From JACPFJ01 sp036504875 (GTDB lineage Bacteria; Desulfobacterota; Desulfuromonadia; Geobacterales; Pseudopelobacteraceae), in NCBI GenBank assembly GCA_036504875.1, contig DASXUK010000053.1, positions 62,001 through 126,000 on the forward strand: 64,000 bases of DNA, given 5' to 3'. Under the pieces are notes generated by a model. The model searched no databases, was not told the origin of the DNA, and saw only the letters and a program-made list of their open reading frames with translations. This document shows, piece by piece, positions 25,501 to 34,164 of the stretch (positions are counted from its first letter, which is position 1; each line of letters starts with the position of its first letter). A program made the position numbers and the translations under genes.

Positions 25501-27374
25501 CTGGATATGCGGCCATGGCCGCTAAATTCCCATTCAGTGGTGTTGATCAGGGCTTTGATGCCGTTTTTAGAACCGCCGTAGTCGTCGACATCAGGGCCGG
25601 CGGTTCCATGGCAGTAGAGGCAGGTCATGGTAGTGTTGACCGAACCGCCCCATACCGGGTCTTTGCCGGTGGGGTGGCATTTGGTATTGGAACATGATTT
25701 ATCAGGGTTGTAAGTCCCGCCTATATCGGCCCGGAATACAACGGTTTTGTCCTTGTCCACGTGCTTGACAGCGTTTAAGTGTGATACCTCACCCATGCCG
25801 CCGGGAGGGATGCCTTTTATGTGACAGGTTTTGCAGTCACCGCCCTTGATGGTGGCGGCATGACAAACGTCGCAGGTGAAGTCAGTAGTGGTGTGGCGAT
25901 CATGGGAATTGGCGCGTGGTTTGCCGGGGCCTTCGTTCTTAAACATTGGCATGGCTCCCATCCACTCGCTACCTGGGGCCCAGCCGGTCTTGACCGGCCA
26001 GACCTTCTTCGTGTCGTCGTGGTAGATGCCATCGTGGCAGCCGACACCAGAGCAGGAACCGGGATAATGGCCGTGGCAAGCCCAGCATTCAGTCTTCTCG
26101 CGGTTCCACGGGAAGGCGCGAATTTTTTCGGGTTTGGTGGTGCCGTCACTGTGGCAGTAAACGTTGTCGCAGATTTTAGTCACAGGATCGTAGCTTGCCG
26201 GGGGCTTGCCTTCAATATTCCATTGGGGGGCCATGACTACATTTTTCGTTCCGTTTACATGCTTGGCGCGTTTCGATGCGCTGGTGATATTCCCTTGTAC
26301 GTCAACTGTTTCATAATGACAGTAGTAGCAGGGATATTTCCTGATCCATTGACCTCCAACCAGACGATGATGCCCATTTGATCTCATAACCAGATCAGGC
26401 GTACAATAAGCCTTTGCGCTTATCTCATTGCTGCTCCACTTCCCTTGTATTGCTATACAGTTTGCCTCGGTGTTGTCAGTATCTTGTGGAGGATTAGTAT
26501 CTGGTCGCGATGATCTCCCCTTGTGACATGAGTAGCATTGGCTTGTTCCAGTAGCCCAATCCAGCGGGGGTCTATTGGAGGGACCAGAGTTTGCATCACT
26601 GTGGCAATAGACATCACTGCAGGACCCCTTGCGTGATGGAAGCAGCCGGGGCAGGAATTTGGGGTAATTTGTACTGCCATTGTAAAAACCACCGTTGTTC
26701 GGAGCTGAGGTGAATTGAACGGCTAGCGATCTTCCGGCACTGGTCGCGTGAGCAAAACGGTCTCTTTCAAGAGCTGCACCGAGGTGGTTGGAATGGCATT
26801 TTGAACAGCTGTTTGTATCAGGTCCGTAATAGGCATTGTGTTTTCTTTTATGGGCACCGTCTTCCGGCGGTGCACCATGGCATTTATTGCAATCATCGGG
26901 GGATTTTAGGTTTGCAACTCCCCAGTTGGGGGTAGCAGCTTCAAAATGACAGTTGACATTGTTGCAACTCCCAGGAGCAGGATTCGATACTTGTGAAAAT
27001 GCTGAGGTGGAGTTTTTGTAGCTTGTTTTGAGTTGAGATTTATTGATGTTTGGCGAAATTTTGATTGACCCCTTTCTGTGGGAAGGGGTGTAATTCTGGC
27101 TGCCGGGATGACATTTAGAGCATGTGGCAGGAGTGGCATTTTGGTCCATATGGCTGCGGTGATTACCTAAGAAACCGCCGCTGGAAGGATTTCGCAACAG
27201 GATGTCCCCTGGCGAAGTATCGAGTGGACGATAGTCCGGCTCGGGACTCTGTGTCCCATGACAGCTATTACACTGCAGTGCCGCTTCGGCCCGGCCACTC
27301 ATCGAAATAAGTGCTGCCATAACTAAAAACGGCAAAAACCACAGAGAAATGACCTTAAATTTGGGAAATTTCAA
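22548..27374 (-). CDS. Giant multihaem c-type cytochrome, about 32 haem motifs
   Basis: 1608 residues. The TTG at 27374 is the preferred start: GGAGG (27380-27384) lies 5 bases upstream, whereas the ATG at 27386 has the GGAGG inside its own codons and no site before it. An N-terminal signal anchor ends near GRAEA. I count 27 CXXCH motifs plus five CX4CH motifs (for example CNNVNCH, CSDVYCH, CSGVGCH) and one odd CX10CH. The CX4CH motifs lie in the first 40 percent, alternating with CXXCH, an arrangement known in Geobacter cytochromes. Residues ~1010-1560 are homologous to the cytochrome at 34165-36453 (shared KHCYACHWE, KVDLVIW, CHNSHGS, CTPCHDPHGVS). Presumably periplasmic or extracellular electron transfer. 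The giant surface protein follows 64 bases downstream. Confidence 0.93.
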   Translation of the reverse strand: MKFPKFKVISLWFLPFLVMAALISMSGRAEAALQCNSCHGTQSPEPDYRPLDTSPGDILLRNPSSGGFLGNHRSHMDQNATPATCSKCHPGSQNYTPSHRKGSIKISPNINKSQLKTSYKNSTSAFSQVSNPAPGSCNNVNCHFEAATPNWGVANLKSPDDCNKCHGAPPEDGAHKRKHNAYYGPDTNSCSKCHSNHLGAALERDRFAHATSAGRSLAVQFTSAPNNGGFYNGSTNYPKFLPRLLPSRKGSCSDVYCHSDANSGPSNRPPLDWATGTSQCYSCHKGRSSRPDTNPPQDTDNTEANCIAIQGKWSSNEISAKAYCTPDLVMRSNGHHRLVGGQWIRKYPCYYCHYETVDVQGNITSASKRAKHVNGTKNVVMAPQWNIEGKPPASYDPVTKICDNVYCHSDGTTKPEKIRAFPWNREKTECWACHGHYPGSCSGVGCHDGIYHDDTKKVWPVKTGWAPGSEWMGAMPMFKNEGPGKPRANSHDRHTTTDFTCDVCHAATIKGGDCKTCHIKGIPPGGMGEVSHLNAVKHVDKDKTVVFRADIGGTYNPDKSCSNTKCHPTGKDPVWGGSVNTTMTCLYCHGTAGPDVDDYGGSKNGIKALINTTEWEFSGHGRISSATTSRYPVSNNPAANFSGNPCWYCHDNNVLHNYTTNRFRLRMHTQYERRFEKECVYCHMEGKDYECLSCHNINLDSLAPQLGNITSSTGYAKWANNSTVRNSNYPNGVRRPTHRIWSSSSRPRPSCMLDKDSNNVPCHFVNTSTPAKTKEDVRLHNSGAGLWSNALKDDIKNQYMMMGVCLQCHDDDSGNQCNSCHDTVANPTRFPPEKYRLGFDPVMENTRYIKPKVARASSSHFGYKHWRAYLKDGTWKGGKFCWNCHDPHGDANGIDRKNIYMIHDKVATVTDARQGVPVELAQVTFVSKADGLGYVRTVETLPQSGKYNGICNVCHSQSSKHFTRGSSDTHNIGRPCTVCHEHRFADSHADKNPCNSCHKNSKPVPKHNAFGQPADCVKCHSGIIGNRMDIMGQMGAMSHHVQGVPAINKHCYACHWESTPAGTIDPQYHEGYDFKHYTSVKNAKVDLVIWGPGVRPTTYKLNSTASIFQASDIMLGGKPERDASEKITSHCLGCHSDQNNNTDVFGDCKTPRQYAWDRTSVAARYSNMSTTTWGKYVGTANASKKNLTKAFSAHGQAKLNAGGFSMVTGEDSAMPNTRAGNYNVQCYDCHNSHGSKVTGVTSSYVTFNGTKNGANLKETQAWLGGYKYKYQATANPNQVTINTYYAGAGQCFDCHLTEKKGGQPIKDSPYKTPWGYKETFGAISSIRGYFDTFRFDIGVSGFSRTPIKSAAVKGGHNNKSSDLISTPTHKIDHLCTPCHDPHGVSPTLGNKRKYAVPLLKGTWMTSPYKEDQPIPGPSTGWPYQYADNFPGYKKSVQIDQNTFGNNTWITETEDQFAGLCLQCHPKSDLTKTTTCSDPTYATDYDRCIAAGKTWTKNTWQSKDRIHEAVKGWKTSDSKIQHQFTCSKCHAVHVTNMPRLMVTNCLDFQHRGGVEKNGQAYRYDHGGGRWGSFPSGGAQVGGWGYNVNCHPTTGGWPDNYWNSKTKWSR

Positions 27375-27734
27375 AATAACCTCCATAAAACAGACATACA
27401 AGCTACGTTATCTGGCGTAAATCATCGTAATCAAAACGTTATAAAGCCGAAAAATAAGGATTTGAAATAACCAGAAGATACCAGTCATAAGTAAAACTGC
27501 CGGATTTATGGCATTAAAATCAATTTTTAATAATATTATTTAATTAACAAAGTTAAAAATAGCAAAATGCACACCAATAAATGACTTTATGCCGATAAAT
27601 AGCTGTTTTATAAAGAATGTTTTTCGGTGTAAAAGCAAATTAGTCAAGTATATTTAAATTTACAAATTGGAAGAAAGCTGTGATATTTTCGGGACAAAAT
27701 CCAGGTGGGGGACGATGACAATCTCGGAGGACAG
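27375..27734. other. AT-rich divergent intergenic region
   Basis: This stretch separates the minus-strand cytochrome/giant-protein operon from the plus-strand hydrolase operon, so it must hold both promoters. It is markedly AT-rich. I found no convincing -35/-10 pair, no GG-N10-GC sigma-54 element, no strong dyad and no riboswitch fold. Confidence 0.6.
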
Positions 27735-28718
27735 ATGATAATCTACGGTTGGAAGCAAAACCATTTTCTAGCTCTGGTGACGCTGATCTGCGTGCTAGCG
27801 GCTATTCTGCCCGTATTAGCTCAGCCTTCTAAAATGCCTGAAAGTAAAACAAAGGTGGTGCTTCTTGGCACCGGCAATCCTCTACCCGACCCCGATCGTT
27901 CCGGACCAGCCACGGCGATCGTGGTAAATGGCAGCGCCTACCTGGTTGATTTTGGTCCTGGGGTGGTACGGCGTGCTGCTGCTGCGCGACTTGACAAGGG
28001 AATTGCCGAGTTGGATCCAACTAATATAAAGACTGTTTTCGTAACCCACCTGCACTCTGACCATACCGCCGGTTTCCCCGATCTGATCCTGACGCCATGG
28101 ACCATGGGGAGGCGTGCTCCGCTGGAGGTCTACGGCCCCACCGGACTGAAGTCAATGACCGATCATATTCTGACTGCTTACCGTGAAGATATCGCTATCC
28201 GCACCCAGGGATTGGAGAAAGCACCGCCTGAAGGGGTAAAGGTCAATGCGCACGAGATCAAGGCCGGTGTGATTTACAGGGATGGCAATGTCGTGGTGAC
28301 CGCTTTTCGCACCAAACATGGCGACTGGAAGGAGAGCTTCGGCTACCGGTTCGATACCGCCGACCGGAGTATCGTCATTTCCGGCGATACTATCCCGGTC
28401 CAGGCCACCATTGATGCCTGCCGGGGGTGCGATGTTCTGATTCACGAAGCTTTAACCGAAAAATTTTTGGACAACCCGATGCGTCCGAATGACCAGGGAT
28501 ATGATATCCGCGCCTATGCTGAGAAATACCACACCACCACCACGCAGCTTACGGAATTGGTAAAAAAAGCTAAACCGAGTCTGCTGGTTCTTCACCACAA
28601 TCCAATTTCGCTACGCCCGGAAAAACGCCCTTTTGCCTCAACACCCGATGATCTGTTACAGGAAATGCGCGGTTACTCTGGCAAGGTTGTTGTAGGGCGC
28701 GATCTTGATGTTTTCTAA
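27735..28718 (+). CDS. Exported MBL-fold metallo-hydrolase (arylsulfatase/RNase Z-like)
   Basis: 327 residues. ATG 27735 is preferred over an upstream in-frame GTG (27705) because GGAGG lies just before it. A signal peptide or anchor covers residues ~8-30 (FLALVTLICVLAAILPVLAQ). The fold starts with VVLLGTGNPLPDPDRSGPA and YLVDFGPGVVRRA. Metal ligands are visible: THLHSDH (HXHXDH), KHGD, the Asp of SGDT, and LHHNP. This is the zinc-dependent MBL superfamily, which includes RNase Z and some arylsulfatases. Because it is exported, tRNA processing is unlikely and hydrolysis of a small ester or cyclic substrate is more plausible. First gene of the plus-strand exported operon; substrate unknown. 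Confidence 0.88.
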   Translation: MIIYGWKQNHFLALVTLICVLAAILPVLAQPSKMPESKTKVVLLGTGNPLPDPDRSGPATAIVVNGSAYLVDFGPGVVRRAAAARLDKGIAELDPTNIKTVFVTHLHSDHTAGFPDLILTPWTMGRRAPLEVYGPTGLKSMTDHILTAYREDIAIRTQGLEKAPPEGVKVNAHEIKAGVIYRDGNVVVTAFRTKHGDWKESFGYRFDTADRSIVISGDTIPVQATIDACRGCDVLIHEALTEKFLDNPMRPNDQGYDIRAYAEKYHTTTTQLTELVKKAKPSLLVLHHNPISLRPEKRPFASTPDDLLQEMRGYSGKVVVGRDLDVF

Positions 28719-28733
28719 GGCTAGGAGGAGACA

Positions 28734-30227
28734 ATGATACAACGAGAAGAAGATAATGAAAAACAACCTAAGGTGATCGACCGAAGAGACTTTCTAAAAC
28801 ATACTGCGGTTGGTGTTGGCGCCATGGCAGTAACCATGGCCCTGCCCGGCTACATGACACGAGTTGGTATAGCAGGCGAGGAAATTCCGCTCGCCCTTAA
28901 ATACAAGGATCATAATGTTGTCTTTGTGAGCTTTGATGCCCTTCAGGCTGCCCATGTAGGTTCCCTCGGGTATGCTCGTGATGTCACCCCCACCATTGAT
29001 GCCATGGCAAAAGCGGGATTCAGCTTTACCAATAATATGTCAGTGGCTTCCTGGACCGTGCCAGCCTCCATGTCCTGGTTCACCGGTGTTTATCCCTCAG
29101 AGCACAGGCTGACCAACAAATTTGCGGTCTTCAACCCGCCAAACAATGTTATTTCAAATCTGAAAGAGCTCTCCCCTAATCTGGTTACCCTGGCCGAGGT
29201 GCTCAAGCAAAATGGCTATGCCACCGGTGGTTTCACGGGCAATGCCGGGGTGAGCGGTGGTTTCGGCTATGGCCAAGGTTTTGACACCTACTTTTTTGAA
29301 AAAGGGAAGTTCGGTAGCATGGGTGTCAGTATTCCTAAGGCTCTAGAGTGGCTGAAAGAAAACAAAAACAGGAAGTTCTTCATGTTCCTGCATGGCTATG
29401 ACATGCACGGACAGAATGTGCCTGCTGAAGGTTTCGACTACCGCTTCGTGGAGAAGGGGTATGACATGAGGTTCAGCGGTTCGGCTAAGGAGCAGGAGGC
29501 GTTGCGGGAAGAGGGATTGGAGAAGGGTTCAGTCTCCCTGAGACCCGAAGACATCAAGTTTTGGCGCGCCATTTATGACGAGAAGATTCAGCGTACCGAT
29601 GCTCGTTTCAAAAAATTCCTGGAAGAGTTTGAAAAGATGGGACTAATGGACAAGACATTGTTTGTCCTTACTTCTGACCACGGAACCGAGTTCTTCGAGC
29701 ATAAACGGATGGATCACGGGTTTAGCCTTTATGATGAGTTGATCCATGTCCCGCTGGTCATTAAGCTGCCTAGGCACAAATCCGGAAAGATCATCAGGGA
29801 CCAGGTCAGCAGCATCGATGTGATGCCGACCATCCTTGACCTGCTGGATGTAAAGATGCCGGAAAAAGCATCCAAGCAACTACGCGGTTCCAGCCTTGTC
29901 CCTGCCTTTAAAGGTGAGGCAGTAGCCAAAGAGGTCTTTTCCGAAACCGACTATCGCCAGTATACCTACAAGCGCTCAATGATCACCAAAGATGGCTGGA
30001 AGTTCATCTATACGCTGGAGGGCAAGAACCGGGAGCTGTACAACTTGTTGAAGGATCCCCGCGAGCTGCAAAATCTGGTCGAGCAGGAGCCGAGAAGGGC
30101 TTATGAGCTGGAGCAGAAGCTATTTGCCCATTTCAAGGCGATTGGCCATGATCTTGACAGCAAGCAGTGGATAACCGGCCTGAATCCTGTATATGATTCA
30201 CAAGCCAAGGGGGCTCAGAAAAGATGA
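28734..30227 (+). CDS. Tat-exported sulfatase-like (alkaline phosphatase superfamily) enzyme with Thr nucleophile
   Basis: 497 residues, start preceded by GGAGGAGACA. The N-terminus has a twin-arginine motif (RRDFLKH) before a hydrophobic stretch, so it is probably exported folded. Superfamily landmarks: VVFVSFDALQ (metal Asp), WTVPASMSWFTGVYP at the nucleophile loop, TSDHGTEFFEH and MDHGFSLYDE (metal Asp and His), then IDVMPTILDLL. In true sulfatases the nucleophile loop is CXPXR or SXPXR, with the Cys/Ser made into formylglycine. Here that position is Thr (T-V-P-A-S), as in phosphodiesterase and phosphotransferase relatives. So I do not call it a sulfatase; a phospho- or other ester hydrolase/transferase is likelier. 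Its stop overlaps the next start (ATGA). Confidence 0.9.
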   Translation: MIQREEDNEKQPKVIDRRDFLKHTAVGVGAMAVTMALPGYMTRVGIAGEEIPLALKYKDHNVVFVSFDALQAAHVGSLGYARDVTPTIDAMAKAGFSFTNNMSVASWTVPASMSWFTGVYPSEHRLTNKFAVFNPPNNVISNLKELSPNLVTLAEVLKQNGYATGGFTGNAGVSGGFGYGQGFDTYFFEKGKFGSMGVSIPKALEWLKENKNRKFFMFLHGYDMHGQNVPAEGFDYRFVEKGYDMRFSGSAKEQEALREEGLEKGSVSLRPEDIKFWRAIYDEKIQRTDARFKKFLEEFEKMGLMDKTLFVLTSDHGTEFFEHKRMDHGFSLYDELIHVPLVIKLPRHKSGKIIRDQVSSIDVMPTILDLLDVKMPEKASKQLRGSSLVPAFKGEAVAKEVFSETDYRQYTYKRSMITKDGWKFIYTLEGKNRELYNLLKDPRELQNLVEQEPRRAYELEQKLFAHFKAIGHDLDSKQWITGLNPVYDSQAKGAQKR

Positions 30228-31909
30228 TTAACCGGACCGGCGCATACTCCGGTTTATTTATTCATGCTGCAATGGTTGCGTTGGTCATGTTTGTCATGTT
30301 TGTCATGTTTGTCATGGAGTGCAGCGGGGGCATCAGCAGGGCCGAGCAAGCGTTGCCCGCTCCAAATCGGCATGAATATACAAATGTAATCATGATTTCC
30401 CTGGACATCCTCCGGCCCGATCATTTGGGCTGCTACGGGTATCAGAAAGAAACCAGTCCCCAGATTGACCGGCTTGCCAGGCAATCGATCCTCTTTGAAA
30501 ATGCTATTGCACAGTCATATCTTACTCCCGTGGCACAGATGAGCGTTTTTACCGGACAATACCCGCGTCTTCACGGGATGATCTCTTTTGAGGTCAACAA
30601 GGACGATGTAGCCAGACGAACCCTGCCGGAGATTCTCAAGTACTATGGTTACGAAACAGCCGCGGTGCTAAGTTCACCGGAATTTTTCATGCGATATGAC
30701 ACCGAGTCCGGAAAAACGGTCAACCCCAAGGATGTCTTTTCCAGGTCCTTTAATTACTTTGGACGTACAATACCTGATGATACCGGGAGCGCACGGGTCA
30801 ACCCCACTGCTGCCCTTGATTGGTTAAAGGCCAATAAGGATAAAAAGTTTTTTCTCTGGATCGAGTCCGGCATGCTGCATCCACCTTTTTCTCAGACGGT
30901 TCCGGCGCCGTACAAGACCCGCTTCGACCCTCCCGGCTACACCCCTTTTTATGAAGAGTTCCCGATCCGATTAGGCCAGGAAAATGTGGATAGAGGAGTA
31001 CCGACCGAGGTTCTATTCCACCTCTACCAGGGGGCTTACTATCTTGATTTTGAGCCCATTCATCGTCTTGCGAAAAATGATATTGATTTCATCAATGGCC
31101 GTTATGATGCCGGGGTGTATTACACCGACATGTTTGTCGGAGAGCTGCTTAACCTGCTGGAAACCTTGAAATTGTCCGGCAAAACGCTGGTCGTCTTCCA
31201 TTCGATCCATGGCGAGAGTCTGGGAGAGCACGGCTATTTCTTTCATCACGATGTCTTTGACACGGAAGTGAAAACGGCATTGATGCTCAGGTTTCCCGAT
31301 AACGAAAAGGGGGGTGCCAGGATTACCCGCCAGGTTCAAGGCATAGATATCATGCCGACTATCCTTGATTATCTGCAAATTCCGCTCAATCACGATGCTC
31401 AGGGTATCAGCCTGTTGCCGCTCATCAAAGGCGAATCCGCTTTTAAGGGCTCCGAGTATGCGTTCATAGATCGATTGCCGTGGTGGGAATCAGTGCTGGG
31501 TGGCTGGCACCTGGAGCATCAATCTGAACGTGAGGCCCAGTATACACCCTTTGAGATCAGTAGGATCAAGGATTACCGGGCCTTGTTAAATGCGAAGATC
31601 GGTGGCGGGCAATATCCACCCGAGTGTATTGCTATCCGTACCAACGAGTGGAAATTGATTTTGAGGGAAAAGAGGGAACTGCTGGAAGAGATTTCGTGGT
31701 GGCATTTTATCTCAGGTAGAAAGCTGCCTATCGAGCAGATCGAGCTATACGATCTCATTCAAGATCCACTGGAGCAAAAAAATGTCGCCAAGATGCATCC
31801 GCAGGTAGTAGAAAAGCTGAAAAGCAAACTTCTGGAGTGGGATGCATTCAATAAAAACAACCGGGCCAAAGTGCTTCCTGGCCTACCCTTACTGATTCCC
31901 TACCCATGA
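30224..31909 (+). CDS. Exported sulfatase-like protein with altered metal site (copy 1)
   Basis: 561 residues; the start overlaps the previous stop by 4 bases (ATGA). The signal region has a 4-fold LVM/FVM repeat (see 30281-30316). The first metal motif is present (VIMISLDILRPDHLGCYGY). The nucleophile loop reads LTPVAQMSVFTGQYP, with Thr at the formylglycine position. The usual SDHGE metal motif reads SIHGESLGEHG: the Asp that should bind metal is Ile. The C-terminal part (IRTNEWKLILREKRELLEE...ELYDLIQDPLEQKNVA) matches sulfatase tails. The protein at 32435-34108 is a close paralogue with the same substitution, so the change is fixed rather than an error. It may be a one-metal enzyme or a non-catalytic binding protein. 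Confidence 0.88.
   Translation: MINRTGAYSGLFIHAAMVALVMFVMFVMFVMECSGGISRAEQALPAPNRHEYTNVIMISLDILRPDHLGCYGYQKETSPQIDRLARQSILFENAIAQSYLTPVAQMSVFTGQYPRLHGMISFEVNKDDVARRTLPEILKYYGYETAAVLSSPEFFMRYDTESGKTVNPKDVFSRSFNYFGRTIPDDTGSARVNPTAALDWLKANKDKKFFLWIESGMLHPPFSQTVPAPYKTRFDPPGYTPFYEEFPIRLGQENVDRGVPTEVLFHLYQGAYYLDFEPIHRLAKNDIDFINGRYDAGVYYTDMFVGELLNLLETLKLSGKTLVVFHSIHGESLGEHGYFFHHDVFDTEVKTALMLRFPDNEKGGARITRQVQGIDIMPTILDYLQIPLNHDAQGISLLPLIKGESAFKGSEYAFIDRLPWWESVLGGWHLEHQSEREAQYTPFEISRIKDYRALLNAKIGGGQYPPECIAIRTNEWKLILREKRELLEEISWWHFISGRKLPIEQIELYDLIQDPLEQKNVAKMHPQVVEKLKSKLLEWDAFNKNNRAKVLPGLPLLIPYP
30281..30316 (+). repeat. 9-bp tandem repeat (TTTGTCATG, four units) in signal sequence
   Basis: Units at 30281-30289 (variant TTGGTCATG), 30290-30298, 30299-30307 and 30308-30316. 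They encode LVM-FVM-FVM-FVM in the hydrophobic core of the signal peptide. Unit gain or loss by slippage would lengthen or shorten that core in steps of three residues without a frameshift. Confidence 0.9.
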
Positions 31910-32412
31910 TTGGCCGGGGACTGAAACGCCTTGGAAGCGGGTCATGGATGAGAAATCATTTTTTAGTAGTACCTGTCAGAACCGTTGTCACGCTTGCTCT
32001 GCTCCTGACTATTTTTGCTGGAATTTCAAGCGCGAGTGGTCCTATGCCCTATACTGAAGATGCACTTAACAGACTTGACAGCGCCAAGTTAAAAATAAAA
32101 GTACCCACAGATATTCAGGACGATAATGACTATAAAGTAAAAGCATACATAGGTGCATATAGAAAAATATTTGCTCTGGCCGGATATAACTACGAGCAAT
32201 CCCTGATAAAAACAATCAAAGACATACAGTCTGACACCTATGTTGTAAACAAGACAACGATTACATTGAACAATCTCGCCCGGGAATTGTTAAGGTTGCA
32301 CGTTAAAACCGGTATTAGCCCTAGAAAGTACTTGAGTCGGGAGTGCGCTGATTTGTTAATCGGCTTCAGAGACCTGATAAGAAGCAACATGAAAAAGTAT
32401 GGTGGATGTTAA
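31906..32412 (+). CDS. Small secreted protein of unknown function
   Basis: 168 residues, start overlapping the previous stop by 4 bases. An in-frame ATG at 31948 (preceded by GGAAG) is an alternative start and would give a more compact signal sequence. The hydrophobic stretch VVTLALLLTIFAGISSAS at about residues 26-43 suggests export. The mature part is charged and probably helical (KAYIGAYRKIFALAGYNYEQSLIKTIKDIQ). No haem, metal or catalytic motif is visible apart from two Cys near the C-terminus. I do not recognise the family. It lies between the two paralogous sulfatase-like genes and overlaps the region upstream of the second, so translational coupling is likely; it may be a partner subunit of those proteins (inference). 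Confidence 0.75.
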   Translation: MIGRGLKRLGSGSWMRNHFLVVPVRTVVTLALLLTIFAGISSASGPMPYTEDALNRLDSAKLKIKVPTDIQDDNDYKVKAYIGAYRKIFALAGYNYEQSLIKTIKDIQSDTYVVNKTTITLNNLARELLRLHVKTGISPRKYLSRECADLLIGFRDLIRSNMKKYGGC

Positions 32413-32434
32413 TCGATATAAACAGGGACAACTA

Positions 32435-34108
32435 ATGAAATTGCGGCATTGTACAGGAAAACTTTTGTATGCTGTGAGAGTTGTCGCACTCGCCATGCTC
32501 TTAAGCGTCTCAACTCCTGGAGACCGGAGCTGCTTGTCAGCAGCATCACCCCCCCTTGAGCAGCACCAGAACACAAACGTTATCCTGATATCGTTACAGT
32601 GCCTGCGACCCGACCATCTCGGAGTTTATGGTTATGACCGAGATACGAGTCCCAACATCGATCGCCTGTCAAAGTCTTCGATCCTCTTCGACAATACTAT
32701 CTCCCAGGCCAACCTGACACCCGTATCGATGATGAGCGTCCTTACCTCCCAATACCCGCGCGTTAACGGGATGATCGCTTTTGATGTCGCTAAGAATGGA
32801 GTTCAGAGCAGGACACTGCCGGAAATTCTAAAGTACTACGGATACACAACGGCGGCAGTTTCAGGCTCACCTGAATTCTTCATGCGCTACGATACGGAAT
32901 CGGGCACGGAGATCAAGCTTGGCGATGTTTTTTCCAGGTCGATCGATTATTTTGCCAGAACCCGGCGCGGTGGGGAAGGCTCCTCGCTACGAATGATCCC
33001 ATCCGAGTCGCTTAGCTGGCTTGAAAAAAATAAGGATAAGAAATTTTTCCTCTGGATTGCCAGCGGCGTAATCCATGTACCGTATGCCGCCTCGGTTCCC
33101 CTCCCGTACAAGACTATGTTCGATCCTCCTGATTACACCCCGTTCTGGAACCAGTTTCCTACTGTATCCGGGGAGGAAGGATCTGCTGACGACCCGACTT
33201 ACGATATCCTGATGCGGATATACCGCAACCAATATTTCCTTGGCTTTAAACCGGTTCATCGTCTGTCAGCTGTTGATCGGAAATACATCATTTCCAGGTA
33301 TGATGCTGCTATACGCTACACCGACATGTTCATCGGCGAACTGGTCAACCAGCTGGAAAAAACCGGCCTGTCTAAGAACACGATCCTGATCGTCCATTCG
33401 ATCCATGGAGAAGACCTTGGTGAAAGAGAGACCTATGTTCACCACTATGATCTGGCCGAACCGGTTGTGAAGAGCGCCTTCATTCTTCGTTTGCCCGGTG
33501 GGGAATATGGTGGTAAGCGGGTTCCGGAGCAAGTCCAGGGAATTGATGTTGTACCGACTGTCCTTGATTACCTGGGAATTCCTTTGGATCATGGTCTGCA
33601 GGGGAAAAGTCTGCTTCCTTTGGCCAGGGGAGACAAAGGTGCCCAGGGGACTGAATATGCCTTTATCGACCGGGTTCCGTGGTGGGAACATACATTAAGC
33701 CGGTGGTATCTGGAGTTCAAAAATTCACAGGTGAATTATCCCGCCTCAGAAAAAGCGGCCATCACAGAATACGGAGACATGTTGCGCAAAGAGTTCCCAT
33801 TAAATTCATATCCACCAAACGATATCGCTATCCGCACCAACCGTTGGAAACTGGTTCTGAGGAAGAGCGCCCGTTTGCTAGAGAAGGTCTCCTGGTATGG
33901 ATTCATCACCAGTAATCCGCTGAAATTCGAAGAGGTCGAATTGTTTGATCTCGTTGCAGATCCACTGGAAAAAAGAAACGTCGCCTCAGAAAACCCCGAG
34001 GTTACGGCGGCCTTAAAAGCAAAACTTCTGGAATGGGATGCCTCCGTAGAAACGAAGAAGGCAAGTTATGGGGCGGGTGAGAAGCGGTTTATCATTCCAT
34101 ATCCCTGA
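32435..34108 (+). CDS. Exported sulfatase-like protein with altered metal site (copy 2)
   Basis: 557 residues from ATG 32435, chosen over 32399 because AGGGA lies 7 bases upstream and the result begins with a clean signal peptide (KLLYAVRVVALAMLLSVSTPG). Close paralogue of 30224-31909 along its whole length: VILISLQCLRPDHLGVYGY, LTPVSMMSVLTSQYP (Thr at the formylglycine position), EILKYYGY, SPEFFMRYDTESG and IRTNRWKLVLRKSARLLEK. The first metal motif has Gln (SLQCLRPD) where copy 1 has Asp, SDHGE is again SIHGE, and the following GEHG has become GERE. It is therefore further from a canonical catalytic site than copy 1. Possibly a pseudoenzyme working with copy 1. Confidence 0.86.
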   Translation: MKLRHCTGKLLYAVRVVALAMLLSVSTPGDRSCLSAASPPLEQHQNTNVILISLQCLRPDHLGVYGYDRDTSPNIDRLSKSSILFDNTISQANLTPVSMMSVLTSQYPRVNGMIAFDVAKNGVQSRTLPEILKYYGYTTAAVSGSPEFFMRYDTESGTEIKLGDVFSRSIDYFARTRRGGEGSSLRMIPSESLSWLEKNKDKKFFLWIASGVIHVPYAASVPLPYKTMFDPPDYTPFWNQFPTVSGEEGSADDPTYDILMRIYRNQYFLGFKPVHRLSAVDRKYIISRYDAAIRYTDMFIGELVNQLEKTGLSKNTILIVHSIHGEDLGERETYVHHYDLAEPVVKSAFILRLPGGEYGGKRVPEQVQGIDVVPTVLDYLGIPLDHGLQGKSLLPLARGDKGAQGTEYAFIDRVPWWEHTLSRWYLEFKNSQVNYPASEKAAITEYGDMLRKEFPLNSYPPNDIAIRTNRWKLVLRKSARLLEKVSWYGFITSNPLKFEEVELFDLVADPLEKRNVASENPEVTAALKAKLLEWDASVETKKASYGAGEKRFIIPYP

Positions 34109-34164
34109 AGATCAAGTTTATAACTGCAAGCTGATGGATTTGTTTTCATGCGAGGAGGAGTGTC

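Noticed and set aside
27705..27734. Earlier GTG start for the MBL hydrolase.
   Set aside because: It would put Asp-rich residues before the signal peptide and place the GGAGG site inside the coding region; ATG 27735 fits both.
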